Made by a program: the position numbers and the translations under genes. Below, piece by piece: positions 1 through 5,973 of a stretch of DNA of 16,794 nt. Location: NCBI GenBank assembly GCA_945494195.1, contig CALYVJ010000008.1, forward strand, positions 1 through 16,794. Reading direction: 5' to 3'. Below the pieces are notes generated by a model, which made no database searches, was not told the origin of the DNA, and worked only from the letters and a program-made list of their open reading frames with translations. This DNA comes from an uncultured Selenomonas sp. Its GTDB lineage: Bacteria; Bacillota; Negativicutes; Selenomonadales; Selenomonadaceae. Each line of letters starts with the position of its first letter. The first letter of the stretch is position 1.

Positions 1-2
1 CG

Positions 3-161
3 CAAGATGCTGTGTTTATCTTATCAGATAGACTTGTAGTAAAAGCACAGGTTGATGAAACAGATTTAGGAAACATAAAGTTAAAACAAGACACGGATAT
101 TTTACTTGACTCATTTCCAAATACCAAAATTAATGGAAAAGTTGATCATACATGGGGGTAA
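3..161 (+). CDS. HlyD/MacA-family efflux adaptor, C-terminal fragment (partial, 5' end outside window)
   Basis: An open frame runs in from the left edge and stops at 159-161. The translation includes [18 protein letters not shown] and then INGKVDH, which resembles the beta-barrel part of periplasmic adaptor (membrane fusion) proteins that link inner-membrane transporters to outer-membrane channels. The stretch is clearly AT-rich, about one third G+C by eye, unlike everything downstream. It ends in TWG-stop while overlapping the first nine codons of murA in another frame. A normal adaptor continues well beyond this point, so the C-terminus is truncated or artificial. Family assignment rests on about 50 residues only. 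Confidence 0.5.
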   Translation, partial: QDAVFILSDRLVVKAQVDETDLGNIKLKQDTDILLDSFPNTKINGKVDHTWG

Positions 162-1398
162 CCGACTGGACGGCCGGGTTAAAATCAGCGGAGCCAAAAA
201 TGCTGTCCTGCCGATTATTGCGGCGACACTGCTTGGTCAGGATTCCCCAAGCCTGCTCGATGAAGTGCCGGCACTGGAAGATGTTCATACGATTACGGAA
301 GTATTGAAAAAGCTGGGAGTCAAAGCGGAATTCGATTCGTCCAAACACCAATTGAAAGTTGACAGTACCGTTATTGGCAGCTGTGAGGCTCCGTATGACC
401 TGGTGCGTAAGATGCGTGCTTCGTTCCTGATTATGGGGCCGCTGTTGGCGCGCTGCGGCCAGGCAAAGATTTCGTTGCCAGGCGGCTGTGCTATTGGCAC
501 GCGTCCTATCGACCTGCACCTCAAAGGGTTTGAGGCGCTGGGTGCGGAAATCAATATTGGTCATGGCTTTATTGAAGCTAAGGCACTCGAGGGACTCAAG
601 GGGGCAAAAATCTATTTGGATTTCCCAAGCGTTGGTGCTACGGAGAATATCCTGATGGCCGCTTCGATGGCTGAAGGCCAGACCATCTTGGAAAACCCGG
701 CCCAGGAGCCGGAGATTGTGGATTTGGCGAATTACCTCAATGTTATGGGGGCGAAAATCCGTGGCGCAGGAACCAACGTCATCAAGATTGACGGTGTGCC
801 AAAACTCATGGGTTGCGATTATACCATCATCCCAGACCGCATCGAGGCGGGTACCTATATGGTGGCTGCGGCGATGACGAAGGGCGATGTCTACATTGAA
901 AATGCCATCAGTGAGCATTTGAAACCAGTTATCGCGAAGCTCAAGGAAGCTGGCGTGACGATTGAGGAGGATGTCAATGGCATCCGGGTAGCCTGTGACA
1001 AGCGTACGAAGGCTGTGGATATCAAGACGATGCCGTATCCGGGGTTCCCAACGGATATGCAGGCGCAGTTCATGGCACTGCTCACGGTATCGGAGGGCTC
1101 TGGCCTGGTGACGGAAACGGTCTTTGAGAACCGCTTCATGCACGTGGACGAACTCAAACGCATGGGAGCAAATATCAAGATTGATGGCCGTACTTCGGTG
1201 GTCGAAGGCGTAGAATCGCTGATGGGCTGCCAGGTTAAGGCAACGGATTTGCGTGCTGGTGCCGCTATGGTATTAGCAGGACTCGTCGCTGAAGGCGAGA
1301 CGCAGGTGGGGTATATTCACCATATTGATCGTGGCTATGATAATCTTGTGGCGAAGCTCGTCGGGCTTGGTGCCGATATCTGCCGGGTAGATCAGTAA
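133..1398 (+). CDS. murA: UDP-N-acetylglucosamine 1-carboxyvinyltransferase MurA
   Basis: This cytoplasmic enzyme transfers the enolpyruvyl group of phosphoenolpyruvate to UDP-GlcNAc, the first committed step of peptidoglycan synthesis. The protein is 421 aa, normal for the family. The N-terminus [12 protein letters not shown] is typical. SGAKNA supplies Lys22 and Asn23, KMRASF carries the conserved arginine near residue 95, and [10 protein letters not shown] contains the catalytic, fosfomycin-sensitive Cys119. FPTDMQAQF carries the conserved Asp of the late active site. The ATG at 133 is chosen because it starts exactly at the family's N-terminus; a TTG at 106 in the same frame only adds residues read from foreign-looking DNA. 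No Shine-Dalgarno sequence precedes 133, and the upstream DNA is an efflux adaptor fragment, so the native promoter and RBS seem to be missing. A hairpin terminator follows. Identity is very secure; the upstream context is not. Confidence 0.96.
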   Translation: MEKLIIHGGNRLDGRVKISGAKNAVLPIIAATLLGQDSPSLLDEVPALEDVHTITEVLKKLGVKAEFDSSKHQLKVDSTVIGSCEAPYDLVRKMRASFLIMGPLLARCGQAKISLPGGCAIGTRPIDLHLKGFEALGAEINIGHGFIEAKALEGLKGAKIYLDFPSVGATENILMAASMAEGQTILENPAQEPEIVDLANYLNVMGAKIRGAGTNVIKIDGVPKLMGCDYTIIPDRIEAGTYMVAAAMTKGDVYIENAISEHLKPVIAKLKEAGVTIEEDVNGIRVACDKRTKAVDIKTMPYPGFPTDMQAQFMALLTVSEGSGLVTETVFENRFMHVDELKRMGANIKIDGRTSVVEGVESLMGCQVKATDLRAGAAMVLAGLVAEGETQVGYIHHIDRGYDNLVAKLVGLGADICRVDQ

Positions 1399-1415
1399 GT
1401 TATTTTTGGTTATCA

Positions 1416-1449
1416 AGTGTTGGATGCTTGTCATCCAACACTATTTTTA
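1416..1449 (+). terminator. Rho-independent terminator after murA
   Basis: A perfect 11-bp stem (AGTGTTGGATG at 1416-1426 with CATCCAACACT at 1432-1442) encloses the loop CTTGT. It is followed by ATTTTTA. It lies 18 bases after the murA stop codon and separates murA from the flavin reductase gene. Confidence 0.85.
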
Positions 1450-1500
1450 TAACACTAAGTTAGAAAAACTTATGCAATTGTGTATTGCAGGAGGCATTTT

Positions 1501-2604
1501 ATGAGTACCAGATTTGAAGTTCCGCTGGAACTCGCACATATCCAGCTCAAGAACCGTGTAATCCGTTCGGCTGTGCACAGTTTCCTGGCTAGTCCTGAAG
1601 GGTATATGACTGAAGCCGAGTATGCGATGTATGATACCCTGGCTAAGAATCAGGTCGGCACGATTATAACTGGCCACTGCTGTGTGGATGCGCTGGGCAG
1701 AGCCAATCCCGAGCAGGTAAACATCTATGATGACTGCTATACGGACCAATTCCGCCGGGCGGGGGAAATTGTGCATCGCGAAGGGGCAAAATTTATCCCG
1801 CAGATTTCCCATGCGGGTCCCCGGGCCATCGATAATGAGGATTTGGCGGACGTCGTAGCCCGTCCGTTGAAAAAAGACCGGGAGGCCAGAGCACTGACCC
1901 TTGAGGAAATCCATCATATCGAGCAGAGTTTTGTGAAGGCGGCGAAACGCTTGCAGTCTGCGGGGGTGGACGGCGTCCAACTCCATGCGGCCCATTCCTA
2001 TCTTTTGTCGCGATTCATTGACCCGACATTCAACCAGCGTACCGATTCCTATGGCGGCAGTGTTGCAAACCGCTTCCGTATAACGGAAAACATCATCCGT
2101 GGCATCAAGGAGGCTTGCGGGGAAGCGTTCCCCGTGCTGATCAAAATCAACCTCGATACAAAGCATGAGGATAAGGCTGACTATCATGAGGATATGGTCT
2201 GGATTTTGAACCGCTGTCATGAGCTGGGGGTGGAGCTGGTGGAACTTTCCGGTGTGGATTTCATCAATCAGCCGAAGACGGCAACACTCTACTATCTGGA
2301 GGAGGCAGCCCGGCTAAAGGCGATTGTTCCGCAGCAGCCCATGAGTTTGGTCGGTGGTGTGCGTTCGCTGGCTGATATGGAAGTAGTCTTGGCAAGGGGC
2401 CTGGATGCGGTGTCGCTGGGGCGGGCGCTGATTGCTGAGCCGGACTTCCTGGCCAAGTCTTTGGCCGGTGCAGAAAAGTCGATTTGTGTGTCTTGCAGCC
2501 GCTGCTTTGTTTTGCCCCACATGCATCCGGGGATTCGCTGTGTCTGGGCCTGGAAGGCGGAAAAGGCCCGTCAGAAGGAACAGAAAGAAAAGTCTGCGGA
2601 GTAA
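1501..2604 (+). CDS. Old yellow enzyme-like NADH:flavin oxidoreductase with a C-terminal Fe-S motif
   Basis: A 367-aa FMN-dependent TIM-barrel oxidoreductase of the OYE/2-enoate reductase superfamily, probably cytoplasmic, reducing an activated C=C bond or acting as a flavin reductase; the substrate cannot be told. Visible family signatures are LKNRVIRSAVHS near the N-terminus, then LHAAHSYLLSRFIDP (with the barrel His and catalytic-type Tyr), NQRTDSYGGSVANRFR, and the phosphate-binding GGVRSLADM with SLGRALIAEPDF near the end. After the barrel, Cys329, Cys332, Cys335 and Cys347 form CX2CX2CX11C, the layout expected of a [4Fe-4S] site as in 2,4-dienoyl-CoA reductase and trimethylamine dehydrogenase. 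The FAD/NAD(P)H domain of those enzymes is absent; only a lysine-rich tail follows. The ATG at 1501 is preceded by AGGAGG (1489-1494); a GTG at 1480 lies upstream of that RBS and is rejected. It appears monocistronic, with no clear terminator behind it. Confidence 0.85.
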   Translation: MSTRFEVPLELAHIQLKNRVIRSAVHSFLASPEGYMTEAEYAMYDTLAKNQVGTIITGHCCVDALGRANPEQVNIYDDCYTDQFRRAGEIVHREGAKFIPQISHAGPRAIDNEDLADVVARPLKKDREARALTLEEIHHIEQSFVKAAKRLQSAGVDGVQLHAAHSYLLSRFIDPTFNQRTDSYGGSVANRFRITENIIRGIKEACGEAFPVLIKINLDTKHEDKADYHEDMVWILNRCHELGVELVELSGVDFINQPKTATLYYLEEAARLKAIVPQQPMSLVGGVRSLADMEVVLARGLDAVSLGRALIAEPDFLAKSLAGAEKSICVSCSRCFVLPHMHPGIRCVWAWKAEKARQKEQKEKSAE

Positions 2605-2652
2605 GGACGAAAGTTAATATTATTTTGAAAATTACTTCTTAAAGTTTACAAG

Positions 2653-2681
2653 TTGACACGTGAAATAGATGGTGTTAAGAT
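2653..2681 (+). promoter_or_regulatory. Sigma-A promoter for the cstA-family gene
   Basis: TTGACA (2653-2658), a 17-base spacer, then TAAGAT (2676-2681). The -35 matches the consensus fully. Transcription would start near 2688, giving a leader of about 135 bases before the start codon. Confidence 0.7.
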
Positions 2682-2732
2682 ACATTTCATAAGAAATGTC
2701 CGATTGCAATGGCGCAATGAACGTGGATTGTG

Positions 2733-2759
2733 ATTTGTATCTCTCTTTAATATACAAAT
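2733..2759 (+). promoter_or_regulatory. Leader hairpin upstream of the cstA terminator
   Basis: ATTTGTAT (2733-2740) pairs perfectly with ATACAAAT (2752-2759) around an 11-base loop. It lies within the predicted 5' leader, two bases before the terminator-like hairpin at 2762. No riboswitch family is recognised. Confidence 0.4.
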
Positions 2760-2761
2760 GT

Positions 2762-2799
2762 ATCCCGTCTGCATCTTGCGATGCGGACGGGATTTATTT
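2762..2799 (+). terminator. Intrinsic terminator/attenuator inside the cstA leader
   Basis: A 14-bp stem (2762-2775 with 2780-2793, one T-G wobble) encloses the tetraloop TTGC. It is followed by TTATTTG. It sits between the promoter at 2653-2681 and the cstA start codon, so it would have to be read through for expression. It could also be read as a terminator for the upstream flavin reductase, but the promoter lies between the two. Confidence 0.6.
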
Positions 2800-2824
2800 G
2801 TGTATTATTGAAAGAGGGATTATG

Positions 2825-4504
2825 ATGAATGGTTTGACTCTGGTGGGAATCGCCATCGTCGTATTTGTGGCAGCTTATGCCGGGTATGGACGCTGGTTAG
2901 TCAAGACCTGGGGGATCGATCCGAAGGCCAAGACGCCGGCGGTACAGTACGAAGATGGTCAGGATTACGCGCCGGCTTCCCGGTTTACGGTATTTTCGCA
3001 TCAGTTTTCGTCGATTACTGGTGCAGGCCCGGTGACCGGCCCGATTATCGCAGCAATGTTCGGCTGGGCGCCGGCACTGCTGTGGCTGCTTGTCGGCGGA
3101 GTGTTCTTCGGTGCGGTTCAGGATTTTACCGCCCTTTACGCTTCGGTAAAGAATAAAGGCAAATCCATGGGGATGCTGATTGAACAATATGTCGGCAAGA
3201 CGGGGCGTCGTCTGTTCCTGTTGTTCTGCTGGCTCTTTACGTTATTGGTCCTCGCTGCGTTTGCGGATATTCTGGCCAATACGTTCCAGGGGATGACGAA
3301 AACCGGGGAACTCAATGTCGCTGGTGCACAGGCCGCTTCGATATCCATGCTTTATATCGTCGTGGCTATGGGATTCGGCGAGTATATTCGCCGTTTTAAG
3401 CCGACTGGGGCGGTAAAGTTCGCAGTGGCGATTGTATTGGTGGTAGCGATGTTTGCCGCAGGCATGCATTGCCCGCTTTACTTTGATGCGGATACCTGGC
3501 GCTATGTGACCTTTGGGTATTGTTTTATCGCTTCGGTATTGCCGATGTGGCTGCTGATGGAGCCACGCGACTATCTGTCTTCGTTCCTCTTGCTGGGGAT
3601 GGTGTTTGGTGGCGTAGTTGGTGTGCTGGTGGCCAATCCAACCCTTAACATGCCGGCTTTTGTCGGTTTTGAAGTCAATGGGCAATCGATGTTCCCCATC
3701 CTGTTTATCACGATTGCTTGTGGTGCGGTATCGGGCTTCCATAGCTTGGTTTCGTCGGGAACTTCATCCAAGGCGGTGGAAAGCGAGCGCGATATGCTTT
3801 GCGTAGGTTATGGTGCTATGTTGGTAGAGTCGCTGCTGGGCGTGGTGGCGTTGGTCATTGCCTGTGCTGCTGCGTCAAATGGCGTTCTGCCTAAGGGGAC
3901 ACCGTTCCAGATCTTTGGCAATGCGGTCGGCGGCTTTTTCCAGATGTTTGGCCTGCCGGTATCGGTTTCGACCTGTGTGGTTACGATGTGCGTGTCCGCG
4001 CTGGCGATGACGACGATTGATTCGGTAGCGCGCATTGGCCGCATGTCGTTTCAGGAGCTCTTTACCCCCAGTGAAGGGGAGACCGCGGGGCCGGCAGCTT
4101 CTCTTTGCATGAATACGTATTTTTCTACAACAATTACCCTGGTGTTGGCTTTCCTTCTCTGTAAGGCCGGCTATATGAATATTTGGCCGCTGTTTGGCGC
4201 TGGCAATCAGCTGCTTTCCGCGCTGGTGCTTATCTCGTTGGCTGTATTTTTACGTACCACTGGCCGCAAAGGCTGGATGCTTTATGTGCCGATGACGTTT
4301 ATGTTCATTGTCACCATGACGGCGCTGGTCATGAGCGTGGTGGGCATTGTCACGAAGCTTCAGGCTGGCACCTTTGTAGTCATGGTGGATGGTTTGCAGC
4401 TGGTGTTGGCACTGGCACTTATGACGCTTGCCGTGCTGGTGGTCAAGCATTGCGGCAAAGAGCTCATCTGTGGCAAGGAACAGTCGCCACAAACGGAGTG
4501 GTAA
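2825..4504 (+). CDS. cstA: Carbon starvation protein A family transporter
   Basis: A polytopic membrane protein of about 559 aa with many hydrophobic segments. CstA/BtsT family members import pyruvate and have been linked to peptide use. Signatures seen: FSSITGAGPVTGPIIA, GGVFFGAVQDFTALYASV and GFHSLVSSGTSSKAVESE, with a further conserved-looking TTIDSVARIGRMSFQEL late in the protein. It is shorter than the roughly 700-aa E. coli CstA, as is usual for Firmicute homologues. Two adjacent ATGs exist at 2822 and 2825. AGAGGG (2813-2818) is better spaced for the second (6 bases against 3), so 2825 is chosen; the frame stays open upstream to 2696 but that part covers the leader. A promoter and leader terminator suggest regulated expression, and a strong terminator follows. 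The substrate is inferred from the family only. Confidence 0.92.
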   Translation: MNGLTLVGIAIVVFVAAYAGYGRWLVKTWGIDPKAKTPAVQYEDGQDYAPASRFTVFSHQFSSITGAGPVTGPIIAAMFGWAPALLWLLVGGVFFGAVQDFTALYASVKNKGKSMGMLIEQYVGKTGRRLFLLFCWLFTLLVLAAFADILANTFQGMTKTGELNVAGAQAASISMLYIVVAMGFGEYIRRFKPTGAVKFAVAIVLVVAMFAAGMHCPLYFDADTWRYVTFGYCFIASVLPMWLLMEPRDYLSSFLLLGMVFGGVVGVLVANPTLNMPAFVGFEVNGQSMFPILFITIACGAVSGFHSLVSSGTSSKAVESERDMLCVGYGAMLVESLLGVVALVIACAAASNGVLPKGTPFQIFGNAVGGFFQMFGLPVSVSTCVVTMCVSALAMTTIDSVARIGRMSFQELFTPSEGETAGPAASLCMNTYFSTTITLVLAFLLCKAGYMNIWPLFGAGNQLLSALVLISLAVFLRTTGRKGWMLYVPMTFMFIVTMTALVMSVVGIVTKLQAGTFVVMVDGLQLVLALALMTLAVLVVKHCGKELICGKEQSPQTEW

Positions 4505-4540
4505 TTGATTTTGTTAACCCTGTTGTTTATTCCCTAAGTG

Positions 4541-4583
4541 AAATCCTCGAGGACGTTTGCGAGGCGTCCTTCGAGGATTTTTT
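4541..4583 (+). terminator. Rho-independent terminator after cstA
   Basis: AAATCCTCGAGGACG (4541-4555) pairs with 4565-4580 with a single bulged T. A T-run (4578-4583) closes the structure. Confidence 0.88.
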
Positions 4584-4601
4584 GTTTGCGCTGGGGACAG
4601 C

Positions 4602-4630
4602 TTGCATATATGGCTTGGGTCTGCTAAAAT
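4602..4630 (+). promoter_or_regulatory. Promoter of the tRNA-Arg gene
   Basis: TTGCAT (4602-4607), a 17-base spacer, and TAAAAT (4625-4630) end ten bases before the mature tRNA 5' end. This is the expected geometry for a singly transcribed tRNA. Confidence 0.65.
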
Positions 4631-4639
4631 TATATTGTT

Positions 4640-4716
4640 GCGGTTGTAGCTCAGATGGATAGAGCGTCCGCCTCCTAAGCGGCAGGTCGTGAGTTCGACT
4701 CTCACCAATCGCACCA
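4640..4716 (+). tRNA. tRNA-Arg (anticodon CCT)
   Basis: The cloverleaf can be drawn by eye. The acceptor GCGGTTG pairs with CAATCGC, the D stem is GCTC/GAGC, the anticodon loop is CTCCTAA with anticodon CCT (reads AGG), and the T arm is GTGAG-TTCGACT-CTCAC. The discriminator A is followed by an encoded CCA (4714-4716). The outermost anticodon-stem pair (T with C) is mismatched, which is tolerated in some tRNAs. It stands alone between the cstA terminator and a large non-coding region. Confidence 0.95.
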
Positions 4717-4753
4717 TATCGCATGTTATTGGGACGGTGAAATTCCCTTTATA

Positions 4754-4781
4754 TTGACACAGATATAGAAGCCTCTATAAG
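4754..4781 (+). promoter_or_regulatory. Possible orphan promoter in the intergenic region
   Basis: TTGACA (4754-4759), a 16-base spacer, and TATAAG (4776-4781). No gene starts within the next 460 bases. A transcript from here would run into the foldback at 4871-5098. The -10 lies inside the arm of the hairpin at 4766-4815, so the match may be a coincidence. Confidence 0.35.
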
Positions 4782-4815
4782 TTAGATGGATTAATCGAAC
4801 TTATGGAGGCTTCTA
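4766..4815. repeat. Inverted repeat, 18-bp arms, behind tRNA-Arg
   Basis: 4766-4783 and 4798-4815 are inverted copies with one mismatch, separated by 14 bases. The arms share AAGCC and ATAAGTTAG with the terminator at 14084-14129, so it may be the transcription terminator of the tRNA. No T-run follows directly; the nearest is about 16 bases on. Alternatively it is a palindromic protein-binding site over the orphan promoter. Confidence 0.6.
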
Positions 4816-4870
4816 CGAATTTATCCACGTATTTTTTACAAACTACAGTTTATCGGTTAGTGGAACCTTA

Positions 4871-5098
4871 TTCGAAGCAGCTCTTCGCCGCCGCTAGGGG
4901 CAGTGCCAACACTCCACGGGAGATGTTTTCCTAAACGAAATTTTTATCTTTAATTAAGCATCGAAAAAGTTGCAAAACGCGCTTCGCTTGAACGGTAGCA
5001 ATTTTTCGACGAACGGTGAGGATAAAAATTTCTTGTAGCGGGTTGTCACCGGTGGAGCGTTGGTACTGGGGCCCACGCCGCCGGCGACTTACCTCGAA
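4871..5098. repeat. Large imperfect foldback (about 230 bases): structured RNA or MITE-like element
   Basis: Nested inverted segments share one centre. They are TTCGA 4871-4875 with 5094-5098, CGCCG 4886-4890 with 5082-5086, 17 bases at 4901-4917 with 5052-5068 (two differences), 12 perfect bases 4937-4948 with 5021-5032, and 13 against 12 bases 4961-4973 with 4998-5009. Together they form one long rod with internal loops. This is the core of the 534-base gap between tRNA-Arg and the next gene (4717-5250), in which I see no credible coding sequence. A small non-autonomous mobile element and a rod-shaped ncRNA are both possible. I do not recognise a named family. Confidence 0.6.
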
Positions 5099-5186
5099 CA
5101 CGAACTGGGTACTGCTCCCCTGCAAACGGTAATTTTACAGTCCTTTTTGTTGCTTGTCGATTGGTTTGGAGTCATATGTCCTTTTT

Positions 5187-5215
5187 TTGCGGAAAAGATT
5201 TCTATACAATACTAT
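5187..5215 (+). promoter_or_regulatory. Weak candidate promoter for the DUF1097-like gene
   Basis: TTGCGG (5187-5192), 17 bases, TACTAT (5210-5215), directly followed by the palindrome ACTATATAGT (5211-5220). The match is modest and is supported mainly by its position about 35 bases before the start codon. Confidence 0.35.
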
Positions 5216-5250
5216 ATAGTAAGAAACGATAGAAAATCGGAGGAGAATTT

Positions 5251-5787
5251 ATGGGGAAGACGCTGAAGGTAAATGCAGCCGATGTCATTATAGCGGGGCT
5301 GTCCGCCTTGGCAGGGTTGGGGGCTTTGCTTCAATTGCCTGTTTGGGCAATTTTTATCGGCTGGGCTTGGTATATCGCATTGGGGAATAAAAAACGTGCT
5401 ATCCGGGAGGGAGGGGCCACGGCGATTATGGCTGCGGTGCTGGCGTTGTCGGCGATTGCCCTGACGGATGCACTGCAACAATTTATGCTGCCCCTGGCCG
5501 CTTCGATGACAGCGGTTTTTGTGGCAATCCTGTTGTTGATGATTTTCTTGAAACTGCCGGCATTTACGTCGTCGCTGGTGGCCTTTAATTCCTTTTCGTG
5601 TATTTTTGCCGGGTATTATCTGCGGGCCTTTCCCGTACAGGAGTCTTATCTTATGAGCCTGTTGATGGCCTTTGTGTGGATTACCGGGGCGAATGTGCTG
5701 GGCCTGCTGCTGGGCCATATCAATGCCACATTGATTGCCTGGGTGCAGGGCGCCTGGAAGTCCTCCCCAGAGACGGCACCGGAATAA
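5251..5787 (+). CDS. Small integral membrane protein, DUF1097-like
   Basis: A 178-aa very hydrophobic protein with about five to six predicted membrane segments. The first is near residues 11-45 and contains GWAWYIALG followed by the charged loop NKKRAIREGG. Size, segment pattern and the early GWxWYxA-type motif resemble the DUF1097/YcdZ inner-membrane family, whose function is unknown. No catalytic or cofactor-binding residues stand out. The ATG is preceded by GGAGGAG (5239-5245). A terminator-like hairpin overlaps its stop codon, so it is probably its own transcription unit rather than part of the hydrogenase operon that starts 186 bases downstream. The family call is from memory of related sequences and moderate; membrane location is secure. 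Confidence 0.7.
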   Translation: MGKTLKVNAADVIIAGLSALAGLGALLQLPVWAIFIGWAWYIALGNKKRAIREGGATAIMAAVLALSAIALTDALQQFMLPLAASMTAVFVAILLLMIFLKLPAFTSSLVAFNSFSCIFAGYYLRAFPVQESYLMSLLMAFVWITGANVLGLLLGHINATLIAWVQGAWKSSPETAPE

Positions 5788-5802
5788 TGGGGGGATTTTT
5801 TT
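5763..5802 (+). terminator. Terminator overlapping the end of the DUF1097-like gene
   Basis: CTCCCCA (5763-5769) pairs with TGGGGGG (5788-5794), including one T-G pair, around an 18-base loop that contains the stop codon. Seven T residues follow (5796-5802). Confidence 0.5.
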
Positions 5803-5812
5803 CGGCGAATGC

Positions 5813-5841
5813 TTTCCATCCCCGGTAAAATGTAGTATAAT
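5813..5841 (+). promoter_or_regulatory. Promoter of the group 4 hydrogenase operon
   Basis: TTTCCA (5813-5818), 17 bases, and a perfect TATAAT (5836-5841). The start point would be near 5848, leaving a leader of about 125 bases before hyfB. The -35 matches the consensus at four of six positions. Confidence 0.55.
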
Positions 5842-5885
5842 ATCGAAATCATACAGTGTTTTTCTGTGTGTATAAACTCGTTGAT

Positions 5886-5919
5886 AACAGACAAAGTTTT
5901 CTTTGTCTGTTTTCTTTTT
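5886..5919 (+). terminator. Leader terminator/attenuator ahead of hyfB
   Basis: A perfect 11-bp stem (AACAGACAAAG 5886-5896 with CTTTGTCTGTT 5901-5911), loop TTTT, then TTCTTTTT. It lies between the promoter at 5813-5841 and the hyfB RBS. An upstream leader segment (5858-5867) can pair with 5887-5896 at eight of ten positions, a possible antiterminator. Confidence 0.7.
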
Positions 5920-5973
5920 GCATCATTAAGGATTTATTTTTTATTGTTTGGGAAGTGTTTTTAGGAGGCAGGT

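Noticed and set aside
106..132. TTG start that would lengthen MurA by nine residues
   Set aside because: The added residues come from the adaptor-like DNA, there is no RBS, and the family N-terminus begins exactly at 133.
130..1143. 337-codon open frame on the minus strand
   Set aside because: It is antisense to murA, whose catalytic motifs are intact.
2688..2793. T-box or named riboswitch in the cstA leader
   Set aside because: No T-box core motif or other conserved riboswitch core that I know is visible. Only the promoter, a hairpin and the terminator can be supported.
2696..2824. N-terminal extension of CstA by 42-43 residues
   Set aside because: It would cover the 5' leader with its hairpins, and the good RBS lies at 2813-2818.
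4183..4662. 159-codon open frame overlapping the end of cstA and the intergenic terminator
   Set aside because: It is a shadow frame that reads through the cstA terminator and into the tRNA; no family resemblance.
4871..5098. 6S RNA
   Set aside because: The rod shape is suggestive, but I cannot identify the conserved central bubble or closing stems, so the element is left unnamed.
5060..5266. 68-codon open frame in the tRNA-DUF1097 gap
   Set aside because: It runs through the foldback and the candidate promoter and overlaps the DUF1097 start. No RBS or protein pattern.
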